From positions 186,001 to 250,000 of the forward strand of contig NZ_PDEQ01000003.1 in the NCBI RefSeq assembly GCF_002554795.1: a DNA stretch of 64,000 nt, read 5' to 3'. The stretch's first letter is position 1. Every line of letters begins with the position of its first letter. This document shows, one piece after another, positions 9,063-18,571 of the stretch. The DNA is from Longibacter salinarum (lineage in GTDB: Bacteria > Bacteroidota > Rhodothermia > Rhodothermales > Salinibacteraceae). Made by a program: the position numbers and the translations under genes. Under the pieces are notes generated by a model that did no database searches, was not told the origin of the DNA, and worked only from the letters and a program-made list of their open reading frames with translations.

Positions 9063-9485
9063 TTATTTCCGAAGACGGGAGATGATGTACGCAAGGACAG
9101 CAGACGCGCCGCCAACGACAGCCAGGGTGGCGAGCGGTCGAGAACGCGCTTCGGCCTGAAGCGCCTTGACGGGGTGAAGCTCGACCTCCCCAAAGTCTAA
9201 GAGGTGGGCAACGGCGTTTGGTGAGGCCGTTTCGCCCAGACGTGCGATCGTTTCTCCTTTGTATTGCACGTTGATTGTTACTCCTGCTGTGCGAAGCGCC
9301 TGGTTGAACTGCTCGGTTCGCATGCGTCGGACGTCTCCGCTCCAGGGGCCGGCCTGTAGGAGACGTTTTCCTGCACGGATGGAGGGGAGGTCCACAACCA
9401 CAACATCGCCATCTCCCTGGATCTGAATGTCTTCACCATCAATAGCGAGCGTTAGGTCCGCGAGTACTTCGAGAGGAAGAGGCAT
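9063..9485 (-). CDS. conserved hypothetical protein with C-terminal membrane anchor
   Basis: A protein of about 140 residues; the ATG at 9485 (MPLPLEVLADLTL) is chosen over the longer frame to 9569. The N-terminal part reads as compact alternating beta strands (LAIDGEDIQIQGDGDVVVVDLPS), followed by a charged helix. One C-terminal transmembrane helix ends in Arg/Lys (LAVVGGASAVLAYIISRLRK), so this is a tail-anchored protein facing the cytoplasm. I do not recognise the family. It lies downstream of another small unknown gene on the same strand, with a hairpin between them. Confidence 0.65.
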   Translation of the reverse strand: MPLPLEVLADLTLAIDGEDIQIQGDGDVVVVDLPSIRAGKRLLQAGPWSGDVRRMRTEQFNQALRTAGVTINVQYKGETIARLGETASPNAVAHLLDFGEVELHPVKALQAEARSRPLATLAVVGGASAVLAYIISRLRK

Positions 9486-9582
9486 GGGTCGAGTCGTGAA
9501 GTGATCATACAAGAAATGGCGCTCCGGTTGCGAACCGGTGCACGCGCGGACAAAGTACGACGGAGGCAACGGTGCTCATCGA

Positions 9583-9638
9583 CACAGAAACCCCGAGACG
9601 GACGCAAGGCGCGTCCTGAATCGGGGTTCAGCATCTGT
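9583..9638. other. long intergenic hairpin
   Basis: Nested inverted repeats: CACAGA (9583-9588) with TCTGTG, AACCCCGA (9589-9596) with TCGGGGTT (9621-9628), and an inner GACGC/GCGTC pair. No T-run lies on either side. It may be an RNA processing or attenuating hairpin between the two minus-strand small genes. Confidence 0.45.
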
Positions 9639-9671
9639 GCCGGGTCCTCCCCCGCAACGGTCGAAATGAGA

Positions 9672-9878
9672 TCAGTTCCGCTTGTCCGTCGTGCGAATTT
9701 TGAGACTACCGTTCATTTTCCATTGTGCATGGTCAGCGTCACCACCGACCTTACTGGGTACGAACAGTTCGAAATCTTCGAACTCGTAGGTGATCTCTGC
9801 GCCGCGACCAGTCAGGCGATCGTACAGGCCAATAGCGAGCTCGGGCCAGGTTTCTGTTCCTTCCTTCGTGTCTGCCAT
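9672..9878 (-). CDS. small hypothetical protein
   Basis: A 68-residue acidic protein from the ATG at 9878. The longer frame to 9947 adds a non-conserved-looking Pro/Ser-rich segment. The sequence ELAIGLYDRLTGRGAEITY, followed by an acidic beta-like segment, looks like a folded domain, but I do not recognise it. It precedes the tail-anchored gene on the same strand by about 190 bp, and the two may be functionally linked. Confidence 0.55.
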   Translation of the reverse strand: MADTKEGTETWPELAIGLYDRLTGRGAEITYEFEDFELFVPSKVGGDADHAQWKMNGSLKIRTTDKRN

Positions 9879-10192
9879 AAGAGGGTGTCCAATGTTTGAA
9901 AAAGAGGACGTTCTGAGTACAGAAGGAGGCGGCAGAACCGCCACCACGAGCGGCGTCGAACCGCCCCTGTTGTGATAGTTGTTAACCTCTGTGAAGAAAC
10001 GTAGTGCCTTTATAGTGAGAGATTTTCGTAATCAGAACGTCCAGAACTGGTTACGACCATCAACTCTACCGGTCGCGGTGGCGTAGCACTCACGTCCAGT
10101 TACCCGTAACGCCCGTATCGTGACAGTCGCAGCATATCACTTCGGCGACTCTTCCGCTTCTCGCAGGCTCTTAGAATGATCGTCCATGCGTT
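9879..10192. other. divergent intergenic region
   Basis: A gap of 314 bp between a minus-strand and a plus-strand gene, presumably holding both promoters. A GGCGG...CCGCC hairpin lies near 9930-9948. No coding potential or known RNA is seen. Confidence 0.35.
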
Positions 10193-11743
10193 ATGTCTGA
10201 TTCCAAGCCTCAACGTATTCTTGTAAGTGGTGCGACGGGTTATGTCGGCGGACGGCTGGTGCCCTGTCTTTTGCAGGCGGGCTACGACGTGTGTTGCTTC
10301 GTCCGCAGCGAGAAACGGCTTCGTGCTCAGCCCTGGGGCGATCGGGTCCGCGTGGCCGTGGGAGACGCCATGAACGAGGAGGACATCGAGAAGGCGATGG
10401 AGGGCATCGACGTCGCCTACTTCTTAATTCATTCCCTTGGTACCGGTGAGGACTTTGCGGAACGTGACCGAAAGATTGCCACGAATTTCCGCCGGGCAGC
10501 TGAGAAGAAGGGGGTACAGCGTATCATTTATATGGGCGGAATGCGCCCCAAGGGTGAGCAAAAGTCTGAACATTTGCTCAGCCGGATCGAAACCGGAGAC
10601 CATCTTCGGGATGGGCCCGTGCCCGTTACCGAGTTTCGCGCAGCACAGATCATCGGGTCCGGGTCTCTATCGTTTGAGCTCGTCCGCTACCTGACCGAGC
10701 GAATACCGGTTCTGATCTGTCCAAAGTGGGTGAGCACGCCCACGCAACCAATCGCAATTCGAAACGTGCTCCAGTACCTGACTTCGGCTCTCGAAACACC
10801 GGAGAGTACAGGTGAAACGATCGAGATTGGCGGCGCAGATGTCCTAACGTATGGAGACATGTTTCGAGCCTACGCAAAGGTCCGCGATTTACAGCGGACA
10901 CTGATCGCGGTACCGTTTTTCACGCCGCGCCTTTCGTCACACTGGGTCGGTCTCGTGACGCCGATCGCCAATAGCATCGCCCGCCCGCTTATCGAGGGGC
11001 TCGACAACGAGGTCGTCGTTGACGATCCCGATCGTGCTCGCTCCATGTTTCCCGACATCGAGCCGATTAAGTTCGAGGCGGCGCTGCGGCTAGCGCTTCG
11101 CCGGGCAGAGTCCGACGAGGTCCCGACCGTCTGGAACAGCGCGCGCTCGTCTTCACCGCGGGCAAATGAAATGACGGCGGATTTGGAGACGACGGAGGGC
11201 CTCTACAAGGAAACGCGTCGCATTAACGTACATGCCGACGCCGACACGGCCTTTGACGTCATCAAATCACTCGGGGGCCAGACCGGGTGGTTGTATGCAG
11301 ACCCGCTCTGGCACGTACGTGGCTGGCTCGATCAGTTGTCCGGCGGGGTAGGATTTCGCAGAGGCCGACGCAATCCTACGGACCTTCGCGTCGGCGACGC
11401 CGTCGACTTTTGGCGCGTCGAATCGATGGAGGAGGTCGGGGAAGAAAAGATGCTCCGGCTTCGGGCGGAGATGCGACTGCCGGGTCGCGCGTGGCTTCAG
11501 TTCGAGGTGGAACCGATCGCGCGGGAGCGGTGCAGAGTGACCCAGCAGGTCTTCTTCGAACCCAAAGGCCTGACCGGAACGATCTACTGGAATATGATCG
11601 CGATTCCGCATCGAATCGTGTACGCAGGGATGATGCGGGCCCTTCGAGAGCGGATCGAAACCCGCGCGTACAGGCTGTCGCAGATGTCGGAAGAAACCTC
11701 GGGTACGACGACATTGGAGGATGTCGAGGCAGCCCGACGGTAA
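10193..11743 (+). CDS. NAD(P)-binding SDR-family protein with C-terminal DUF2867 domain
   Basis: A 516-residue protein. The N-terminal atypical/extended SDR (NmrA-like) domain has the nucleotide-binding motif SGATGYVGGRLV at residues 9-20 and VAYFLIHSLG in place of the usual active-site strand. From about residue 340 a DUF2867 (SRPBCC-like) domain follows (GGQTGWLYADPLW, LRLRAEMRLPGRAWLQFEVEP). This two-domain architecture is widespread and usually annotated as SDR oxidoreductase with DUF2867; the substrate is unknown. It is convergent with lepB. Confidence 0.88.
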   Translation: MSDSKPQRILVSGATGYVGGRLVPCLLQAGYDVCCFVRSEKRLRAQPWGDRVRVAVGDAMNEEDIEKAMEGIDVAYFLIHSLGTGEDFAERDRKIATNFRRAAEKKGVQRIIYMGGMRPKGEQKSEHLLSRIETGDHLRDGPVPVTEFRAAQIIGSGSLSFELVRYLTERIPVLICPKWVSTPTQPIAIRNVLQYLTSALETPESTGETIEIGGADVLTYGDMFRAYAKVRDLQRTLIAVPFFTPRLSSHWVGLVTPIANSIARPLIEGLDNEVVVDDPDRARSMFPDIEPIKFEAALRLALRRAESDEVPTVWNSARSSSPRANEMTADLETTEGLYKETRRINVHADADTAFDVIKSLGGQTGWLYADPLWHVRGWLDQLSGGVGFRRGRRNPTDLRVGDAVDFWRVESMEEVGEEKMLRLRAEMRLPGRAWLQFEVEPIARERCRVTQQVFFEPKGLTGTIYWNMIAIPHRIVYAGMMRALRERIETRAYRLSQMSEETSGTTTLEDVEAARR

Positions 11744-11809
11744 CGCTCCATCGCCGAGACGAAAGGGGCTCCGTCCAGTAGAGATCAAGACGTCCTCGGG
11801 CCCGTCCGG

Positions 11810-12940
11810 TTAACGGAGCGGACCGAAACGGTCCGGGCGCATCGCATCCGATTGCGGATCCCAGGAGAAGAACGTCCAGACGGCTTTTCCGATCATGTGA
11901 CTTTCCGGCACAAAGCCCCAGAAACGGCTGTCGAATGAATTGTCGCGGTTGTCGCCGAGCGTAAAGTAGTAGTCTTGCCCGACGGTATATCGTTTCGTCG
12001 GTTTGCCGTCCACGAAAACGGTTCCGGCTCTCACATCCACCGTGCGGCCCTCATGGCGCTCAAGGATGTCGCGGTACGTGGGCAGCGTCCGAGGGGACAA
12101 CCAGATTGTGTCGCCAGCTTTTGGGATGCGAAGGGGATGGAATCGATCGGGTGTGTTGCCGGATCCGTCGGGAAAGAGAGAGACGGACGTTCGGCGACCA
12201 CGTGCCACGACGGACGGGTGTACGGACTCTACCTCCGGCAACTCCCGAATTCGAGCTGCGACGTCGCGCGTCGCACTGACTTCAAATGTGCCCGTTCGGT
12301 CGGTACCATACGCCGTCCCAGCACCCAGGTCGCGCAACTCGTCCGGAGACACCCAGAGTTGCGTACCCGTCATTTCGACCCGCCATCGCTGTTGAGCCGT
12401 CTGTGGCAGGCGTTGTGCGAGTCCGTTGATGTAAACCTGCTTGTCTCGGATCGATAGCGTATCGCCGGGGAGGGCGACGATACGCTTCAGGTAGGGGGTT
12501 CGCTGATCGACCGGTCCGCTCTCTGTCGGAAGATTAAAGACGACGACATCTCCGCGCTCGGGCGCCGTAAAGCCGGGCAGCCGGACCGACGGAAGCTCAA
12601 CATCGGCCACGGGCCCCCCGAAGGGCAAGCGCACGGTGATCGGGGTGCGCGGCCCGTAATGTAGCTTTGACACCAGAATATAGTCGCCCGGGATGACGGT
12701 GCGGGCCATCGAGGGGGTGGGCACCACGAACGGCCGGGCCACGAAGAGATTCAGTGACAGCGCAATTCCCAGTGCATACAGAAGAGCCGTTTTCCACACG
12801 CGAAGCGTGGATCGGGTCGATGCGCTGAGTGAAAACGGCGATCTCGACCTGTCGAGCGGAATCAGTGGTTTCATACGACAGCACACGACGAACGGAGAAC
12901 ATACAGGATACATCCGCATCCTCTGTACCTCACGTCGCAA
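11810..12940 (-). CDS. lepB: signal peptidase I
   Basis: An inner-membrane serine protease that removes signal peptides from exported proteins. A single N-terminal membrane helix (about 50-70) precedes the catalytic Ser in VPTPSMARTV (Ser 78 of this frame). The general base Lys lies in YLKRIVALPGDTL (Lys 152), and the C-terminal family motif GDNRDNSFDSRFWGFVP is present. An insertion of roughly 100 residues between the Lys box and the C-terminal box is typical of the large Bacteroidota enzymes. The start is uncertain: ATGs at 12940, 12919 and 12874 are all in frame before the membrane helix. Confidence 0.93.
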   Translation of the reverse strand: MRREVQRMRMYPVCSPFVVCCRMKPLIPLDRSRSPFSLSASTRSTLRVWKTALLYALGIALSLNLFVARPFVVPTPSMARTVIPGDYILVSKLHYGPRTPITVRLPFGGPVADVELPSVRLPGFTAPERGDVVVFNLPTESGPVDQRTPYLKRIVALPGDTLSIRDKQVYINGLAQRLPQTAQQRWRVEMTGTQLWVSPDELRDLGAGTAYGTDRTGTFEVSATRDVAARIRELPEVESVHPSVVARGRRTSVSLFPDGSGNTPDRFHPLRIPKAGDTIWLSPRTLPTYRDILERHEGRTVDVRAGTVFVDGKPTKRYTVGQDYYFTLGDNRDNSFDSRFWGFVPESHMIGKAVWTFFSWDPQSDAMRPDRFGPLR

Positions 12941-13078
12941 AAATCGATCCCGACGCGGGGTTGGTGCCGATGTTCAGTGCTGTGCGGAATGACGCTCCGC
13001 AGGGATGTTACGTTCCGAGTAGAGGAAGACGCGGAAAGTCGTCTCCGTTGTGCGTGGCTGGGACGTCAGCCGGCGACG

Positions 13079-14353
13079 TTATGCACTCGCCTTCCGCTCG
13101 TCGTAGATGGGGCCGGATCTCTCTCGGATGGTACTCTCCGTAACGCGGACGGCCCCGACGCCCTGCATGCTGTGCACCTCGAACATAATGTCAAGCATGA
13201 TACCTTCCATCACCGAGCGCAGGCCGCGGGCCCCTGTACCCAGACGGCGTGCCCGTTCAACAACGCTTTGCAGGGCGTCTTCGTCGAACGTGAGGTCGAT
13301 CCCGTCCATCGCAAAAAGCTTCTGATATTGCTTGATGAGCGCATTCTTTGGCTCTGTAAGAATCCGCTTCATCTCCTCGTCATTCAGCGTGGTGAGCGCC
13401 GTCGTCACGGGAAGTCGTCCTACCAACTCTGGAATGAGACCGAAGCGGAGGAGATCGTCCGGTTCAACATGTTGAAAAATCTCCGGATCGTCCTTGTCGA
13501 GTTGCATCCGGTCCTGGCGTTCCGAGCGGAAGCCGAGGGTCGACTGTGAGAGGCGTCGTTGGACGATCTCGCCGAGTCCGTCAAACGCACCGCCGCAGAT
13601 GAACAAGATGTTGCGGGTATCGACGCTCACGAGACTTTGCTCCGGATGCTTGCGTCCGCCCTTGGGAGGGACACCGGCCTCTGTACCTTCGAGCAGTTTC
13701 AAAAGGGCCTGCTGCACACCTTCACCGGATACGTCTCGGGTGATGGACGCATTCTCGGCCTTCCTCGCGATTTTGTCGATTTCATCGATGTAAATGATCC
13801 CCCGCTGTGCATCGTTGACGTCAAAGTCGCAGGAGCGAAGCAGGTTGGACAGAATGCTCTCGACATCCTCGCCGACGTATCCTGCCTCCGTCAGTGCAGT
13901 GGCATCCGAGATCGAGAAGGGGACATCGAGAATGCGTGCCAGCGTTCGAGCCAGCAGCGTTTTGCCCGTCCCGGTTGGCCCCATGAGGAGGATATTCGAC
14001 TTTTCCAGTTCCACGTCGTTGAAGTCGTGGACGTACTGGTCGGCGTCGATGCGTTTGAAGTGGTTGTACACGGCGACGGACATCGCCTTCTTCGCGGCGT
14101 GCTGCCCGATCACGTATTCATCCAGCGCCGACTTGATCTCGTGCGGCGCCATCAGGGACGTACGCGCCGTTTCCGTGCCGCGCCCGGCCTGGTACCGGCC
14201 CGACTTGTTGCCCTTGACGATCCCCGACGCTTCATGGATGCAGCGATCGCAGATGTACACGTCCGGTCCGGCAACCATCGAGTTGGCCTCCTGGGCAGAC
14301 GAGCCACAGAAGGAACACCGAATAACGTTATCGCCGGTACGACGGTTGCTCAT
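13079..14353 (-). CDS. clpX: ATP-dependent Clp protease ATP-binding subunit ClpX
   Basis: ClpX is the AAA+ unfoldase that feeds ClpP. The 424-residue protein has the N-terminal Cys4 zinc domain (Cys 13, 16, 35, 38), Walker [12 protein letters not shown], Walker [12 protein letters not shown], the [19 protein letters not shown] segment, and the pore loop GYVGEDVE. The C-terminal D2 small domain is intact ([19 protein letters not shown]). clpP is not in the window. The gene lies upstream of lepB on the same strand, with a 138-bp gap. Confidence 0.97.
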   Translation of the reverse strand: MSNRRTGDNVIRCSFCGSSAQEANSMVAGPDVYICDRCIHEASGIVKGNKSGRYQAGRGTETARTSLMAPHEIKSALDEYVIGQHAAKKAMSVAVYNHFKRIDADQYVHDFNDVELEKSNILLMGPTGTGKTLLARTLARILDVPFSISDATALTEAGYVGEDVESILSNLLRSCDFDVNDAQRGIIYIDEIDKIARKAENASITRDVSGEGVQQALLKLLEGTEAGVPPKGGRKHPEQSLVSVDTRNILFICGGAFDGLGEIVQRRLSQSTLGFRSERQDRMQLDKDDPEIFQHVEPDDLLRFGLIPELVGRLPVTTALTTLNDEEMKRILTEPKNALIKQYQKLFAMDGIDLTFDEDALQSVVERARRLGTGARGLRSVMEGIMLDIMFEVHSMQGVGAVRVTESTIRERSGPIYDERKASA

Positions 14354-14639
14354 AGTAGGCGGTGGATCGGGTAGAGAATAGATCCGGCGACGGTAGAGGC
14401 ATTACCGGGGCCGGAAATGATGCGCAACGGGACCCCGACAACAGCCCATCGAGGTGTTTGTGAAAGCGCTATCACAACTGTCTATACTACAGATAGCATG
14501 CCGGATCTGCAAGCAGGTATCCCCGGTTTGTGAGTGCATTTTGGGCGGAGACGAAATGCACAAAAGAAGGGGGCATGCGGTCGACGACCGGTCTCGGAGT
14601 GTGTTCTTGCCGCGTGTCGCACCGTTGGGCGGTCACCGC

Positions 14640-16850
14640 TTAGTCGAAGATCGCCCAGTAGACGCCGAACCGGAATTGCTGATCGGGGAGGGGATACGTC
14701 GGGATGAGAATCGATCCGAAGTCGGCTTCCGTTCCCCCGAGAACGTTTTCGAACGTGAAGAACAGTGTCGCCCCGTACAGGTCGATGTCGATGTTTACGT
14801 CGAGGACACCATCCGGTCCGATCAACGGAGAGTTGATGGGGCGCGAGAGCAGCGAGGGTTCGGGGGCGTTAAGCGGAGGAACCGCCAGGCGACCGGTAGG
14901 CGTGTGGAAGAGTCGACTGCTCATCTCAGACCACATGCGACCACCGATACGTGCATCGAAAATCAGGTCCTGGAAAAGGAGAAACCGTGCGCCAATCGCG
15001 CCGCGCGCATGCAACGATGGAAGGGTGCGTGAAACGCGAGCGTGGAGGACAGACGCGTTAGCATTCAGGAACTCGTGGGCTGTGCCGGTGACACGGGCGT
15101 AGAAGCCGCGGCGCGCCTGGGTGCGCCATCCGAGATCGACGACGAGGCCGGCCTGCCGGAAGGGCGTGTCTGCAGACAGGACCTCAACCGTATCCGACCG
15201 AGCGGCTGCGGGCGTCATGTCGTTGGTCGTGGCGTACAGGTCGACCGGATTCCTTTGCTCGTGTGCGTATCCTCGGATTCCGATATCGAATGGACCGAGC
15301 GAACGCTGAAGTCCGGCTTCAAGCACAATCGTTTGAGACGAGACCGGATCATCGATCGGCTCGACGAATCCCTCGAAGCCGGAGGTCTCCATCCAGGCAT
15401 AGCGCTGTCCGGTGAGGCGAGCGCCGGCAAAGAGATTCGTTCCGAACGGGCGCGTCTCTGCGCGGACCGAGGCTGACGGGTAGAAGGGTTGGGTCTCGGT
15501 CCCATGCGCCCCGGCCTCAAGAATCCAGTTGATTCCGGCTGCTCGAACGGAGTCGCGAATCGACGCGTGGAGTTCAGCGCGTCGGCCTCCACTAGACAGG
15601 GTCGTGCCGCGAGCGCGAGATTGGATGCGTGTGCGACCGATGATCGAGAGGCGGTGTGGGCCGATCTGGAGAGGCTGCGTCAATGCACCATGCAGCGCGT
15701 TCGTTTTGACCACCCAGCTGGTGTCCGAGGCGGCGCCCGTTTCACCATAACCCGTCGTGAAGTCAAACGTATCGGAGCTCCACGTCAGCGATGCCTGTGC
15801 AGATGGAAGGCCGGGAATCATGGGGCCGCGCACACGAGCGGTGAGGTCATTGCGGACCGTCTGCCGAAAGGCGGTCTCGTAGCGCGGCTGGCCCAGCGTC
15901 CGGAGATACACACTTTGAAAAACACCTTGAGCAGGTGGAATTCCGCCGTGAGCTGCGACGCGATGCCGGATTGCAAAGTTGTTGATGCCGACAGCCCATT
16001 CTCCCGTTCGATAGCGCACTCGGCCAAGGAACCCGCGATACTTGTCGAACTCGGTACCGGGAGTGTATTCGCCCGACGCGGTTGCCCCGCCATATCCGAA
16101 CTCAATGTCGAGGATGCCGGGCGGGCCGAAGAGGCTGAACTCTCGCTTTTGCGTGTGCAGAACGTCCACGCGGGAGAATCCATTGCTGTCGCGCCGGTAG
16201 CGGATTTGCGTCAGGGGTTCGACCCCACCATAGCTCTGTCCATCCGCGTACACGGCGATGGGATCACCGGCGAGATCGGTGCCAACGCGAAGCGGCTCCA
16301 GCAGGGCGAGCGGCGTTAGGTCGTAGCGCGGCCGCCCACTGACCGGATCATGAAAGCGGCGCTCCTCCAGCCAAAACGATGTCGCACGGGGCGGAAGGCC
16401 GAGCAAGCTTACGCCATGAGGCCATCCTTCAGGTCCCACATCATAGAAGAACGCTCCCTCGGTTCGGCCAACGATTTCGGAGACGCTCGACGCCGAGAGC
16501 CGCGCCGATAGAGTATCTATGATCGTTCGGCCGGGCGAAACAGTTACGAACGGAAGCGGGCGAAACGGGCCATCGCGGTCGGGGCGGCGCGCACCGGTCG
16601 TGTCGACGGCGACGGTGTCGGGCAGGGTTTCCTGTGCGTCAGCCGGTGCCAGCGAGTCGGTTGCAACGGAGTTCCGCGAGACGCGCGTCGTGTCCGACCC
16701 CTGCGCGTGGGCGACCCCAGGCAGAATGAAGAAGGCGAGGGCGACGAGCAGGAGAGCGGAAGCGAACGCGCTGCAGACCCCGTGATGTGGCGATCGACGC
16801 GTTAGCGGTCCCATCGAAGCGTTGGAGACGGACAGGTGGGCCAGAGGCAC
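14640..16850 (-). CDS. outer-membrane beta-barrel protein (TonB-receptor-like plug and barrel)
   Basis: A 736-residue exported protein with a signal peptide (to about residue 50, GVAHAQ). The residues after it (SASSVSEIVGRTEGAFFYDVG) resemble a TonB-dependent-receptor plug. They are followed by a long region of alternating amphipathic strands typical of a barrel, ending in an aromatic C-terminal strand (FRFGVYWAIFD). The family is best described as TonB-receptor-like or putative porin; the cargo is unknown. The ATG at 16814 is an alternative start. It follows the deoxynucleoside kinase gene closely on the same strand. Confidence 0.7.
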   Translation of the reverse strand: MPLAHLSVSNASMGPLTRRSPHHGVCSAFASALLLVALAFFILPGVAHAQGSDTTRVSRNSVATDSLAPADAQETLPDTVAVDTTGARRPDRDGPFRPLPFVTVSPGRTIIDTLSARLSASSVSEIVGRTEGAFFYDVGPEGWPHGVSLLGLPPRATSFWLEERRFHDPVSGRPRYDLTPLALLEPLRVGTDLAGDPIAVYADGQSYGGVEPLTQIRYRRDSNGFSRVDVLHTQKREFSLFGPPGILDIEFGYGGATASGEYTPGTEFDKYRGFLGRVRYRTGEWAVGINNFAIRHRVAAHGGIPPAQGVFQSVYLRTLGQPRYETAFRQTVRNDLTARVRGPMIPGLPSAQASLTWSSDTFDFTTGYGETGAASDTSWVVKTNALHGALTQPLQIGPHRLSIIGRTRIQSRARGTTLSSGGRRAELHASIRDSVRAAGINWILEAGAHGTETQPFYPSASVRAETRPFGTNLFAGARLTGQRYAWMETSGFEGFVEPIDDPVSSQTIVLEAGLQRSLGPFDIGIRGYAHEQRNPVDLYATTNDMTPAAARSDTVEVLSADTPFRQAGLVVDLGWRTQARRGFYARVTGTAHEFLNANASVLHARVSRTLPSLHARGAIGARFLLFQDLIFDARIGGRMWSEMSSRLFHTPTGRLAVPPLNAPEPSLLSRPINSPLIGPDGVLDVNIDIDLYGATLFFTFENVLGGTEADFGSILIPTYPLPDQQFRFGVYWAIFD

Positions 16851-16863
16851 GAGCGGGGGCGGA

Positions 16864-17523
16864 CTATTCGTCCGGAAATAGGCCGAAGAGACGGCTCTCG
16901 ATTCGGTTGAGTACGTCGCGACGGTCCGCGTCGTTGTTTACGAAATCGAGCTCGTCTACGTCGATAATCATTTTGGGACCGAGGTCATACGACGAGATCC
17001 AGTCCTCGTAGTGTCCCTGGAGCCGCTCAAGGTAGTCGATGCGAATGGTCGACTCATAATCGCGTCCCCGACTCTGGATGTGGTTCACGAGCGTGGGAAC
17101 GGACGCTTTGAGATAGACCAGGAGCGTCGGCGGCTTCAGGTACGACGTCATGATGGAAAAGAGCTCCACGTAATTCTCGTAGTCCCGCGGGCTCATGAGA
17201 TCCATCTGGTGCAGGTTGCGGGCGAAAATCTCCGCGTCCTCGTAAATGGATCGATCCTGCACGACGGACCCTTCCATATTTTCGATGCGCTGCTGGTGCT
17301 TGAATCGGCTGGACAGGAAGAACACCTGCAGGTTGAAAGACCAGCGACGCATGTCGTTGTAGAAATCCGTGAGGTACGGATTATCATCTACACGTTCGAA
17401 GTAGGCCTCCCAGCCAAAGTATTCGCTCAGGATTTCGGTCAAAGAGCTCTTGCCGGCGCCAATATTTCCGGCAATGGCTACGTACTTCTTCTTCCGCGGG
17501 GCGGAGTCGAACAGGTCGGACAT
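16864..17523 (-). CDS. deoxynucleoside kinase
   Basis: A 219-residue P-loop kinase of the dNK family that phosphorylates deoxyribonucleosides for salvage. It has Walker A GNIGAGKSSL (from residue 19), WEAYFERVDDNPYL, the substrate-binding QVFFLSSRFKHQ, the catalytic DRSIYEDAEIFA with the DRS motif, and a C-terminal lid Arg segment. In Bacteroidota such genes are usually annotated as deoxyadenosine/deoxyguanosine kinase. Located 14 bp upstream of the barrel-protein frame, so the two are probably co-transcribed. Confidence 0.92.
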   Translation of the reverse strand: MSDLFDSAPRKKKYVAIAGNIGAGKSSLTEILSEYFGWEAYFERVDDNPYLTDFYNDMRRWSFNLQVFFLSSRFKHQQRIENMEGSVVQDRSIYEDAEIFARNLHQMDLMSPRDYENYVELFSIMTSYLKPPTLLVYLKASVPTLVNHIQSRGRDYESTIRIDYLERLQGHYEDWISSYDLGPKMIIDVDELDFVNNDADRRDVLNRIESRLFGLFPDE

Positions 17524-18104
17524 GCGAAGGGGGGCGGATGCGGAGACGACGGAAAAAAGGGCGAATCACCCGGATCGAGTACACTAACCTATCGACTACT
17601 CATCGGATCTGGTAGCATACGCGTAAGAATAATGATTCAAGCCCAGACTTTGTTTGACGATTCCGCGCAGGCTGAATCCACGAACGACTGCCAGGATGTG
17701 CTGCGCCCTCCACTGATTCGTGCTTCAATCGGTGCCATGAATAGAGTGTCCGAGGCCTTTTGGATCTGTTGAACACATTCAGACCTGTTTGTCGGATGGG
17801 CCCAAAAAGGTAAGTTCGGTCGTTCCTGTTTATTCGCATGCCTGATCGTGATCGTATGGCACGTGTGCTACAGACACGGTGCGCGGAACGAACGAGGCCT
17901 GGTCGCGCAGGCGTCCCGAGGACCGACCGTTGGCAGGTCCAGCCTTATGGATGGCCGAAGGCTGTCCACCAAACAGGTTTTCAGCGCGCTGTCAAGAAAC
18001 GTCCGGAACGGAATGGGACCGCTAAACCCGGGTGTTATCCATATGTTACGGGAACTATGTTGATATCTAGTCCCTAAAGATAGCCCTTACTGTTGTAACA
18101 GAAT
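17524..18104. other. intergenic region holding a MITE copy
   Basis: A gap of 581 bp between divergent genes. It contains the repeat element at 17783-17979. The remainder shows no coding potential; a CTGTTGTAACAG near-palindrome occurs just before the TonB-like gene. Confidence 0.5.
17783..17979 (+). mobile_element. MITE-like dispersed repeat, copy A
   Basis: A 197-bp element with terminal inverted repeats: ACCTGTTTGTCGGA at 17783-17796 and TCCACCAAACAGGT at 17965-17978. The flanking pentamer TTCAG at 17778-17782 is repeated at 17980-17984, as expected for a 5-bp target-site duplication. The interior shares long blocks with copies at 29.7 kb (opposite strand) and 63.2 kb, including TCGGTCGTTCCTGT (shared with 29.7 kb), AGGACCGACCGT and GGATGGCCGAAGGCTGTCC. 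It carries no transposase, so it would be mobilised in trans. Confidence 0.8.
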
Positions 18105-18539
18105 ATGAGTGGTATGGAGGTGATTTCTCATACATCCAAGTATCTGCCCGCTTGCTTTGTCTGCTGTGTGCTCCTGCTGGGAGGGTACGGAGCCGAGGAT
18201 TCGCTGGGTCAGGCGGATCCGGTAAGCCCAGAGCGGGACACGGTGGTCGTCGCCGACCGCCCCCCTCGAATGATCGGTGGCATGAAGGCTCTACGCGCTC
18301 AGGTGAACTATCCGGACTCGGCACGGCGCCAGGGTATCGAAGGGCGTGTGTTCGTCCAGTTCATCGTGACAACGGAGGGAAAGCCCGTCGACATCAAGGT
18401 GGTTCGCGGCCTCCATGGCGCGCTTGATCAGGCGGCAATCAACGCCGTTGGGAAAATGAAATTCGACCCCGGTCTGCTAAACGGGGAGCCGACCAACGTC
18501 GTAATGTCGCTGCCTGTCACCTTCGAGCTAGACCGATAA
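18105..18539 (+). CDS. TonB C-terminal-domain protein
   Basis: A 144-residue protein. A hydrophobic N-terminal segment (ACFVCCVLLLGGYG) serves as a signal or anchor. From about residue 60 it has a TonB C-terminal domain (NYPDSARRQGIEGRVFVQF, VVRGLHGALDQAAINAVGKM, PVTFEL). It lacks the Pro-rich spacer and clear TonB box partner region, so it may be a periplasmic TonB-like protein rather than a full energy transducer. The ATG at 18114 is an alternative start. It is convergent with the CIA30 gene. Confidence 0.85.
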   Translation: MSGMEVISHTSKYLPACFVCCVLLLGGYGAEDSLGQADPVSPERDTVVVADRPPRMIGGMKALRAQVNYPDSARRQGIEGRVFVQFIVTTEGKPVDIKVVRGLHGALDQAAINAVGKMKFDPGLLNGEPTNVVMSLPVTFELDR

Positions 18540-18571
18540 CGTGACAAACCGAAAGGGCAAACCAACCCGGA

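Noticed and set aside
13559-14374. Long plus-strand frames over clpX
   Set aside because: Antisense shadows of clpX.
15489-16319. A plus-strand frame over the barrel-protein gene
   Set aside because: Antisense shadow; the minus-strand frame has a signal peptide and barrel-like pattern.
17838-18077. Small protein gene within MITE copy A
   Set aside because: The frame has no conserved start or stop among copies and spans the element boundary; kept only as a finding on the shared frame.
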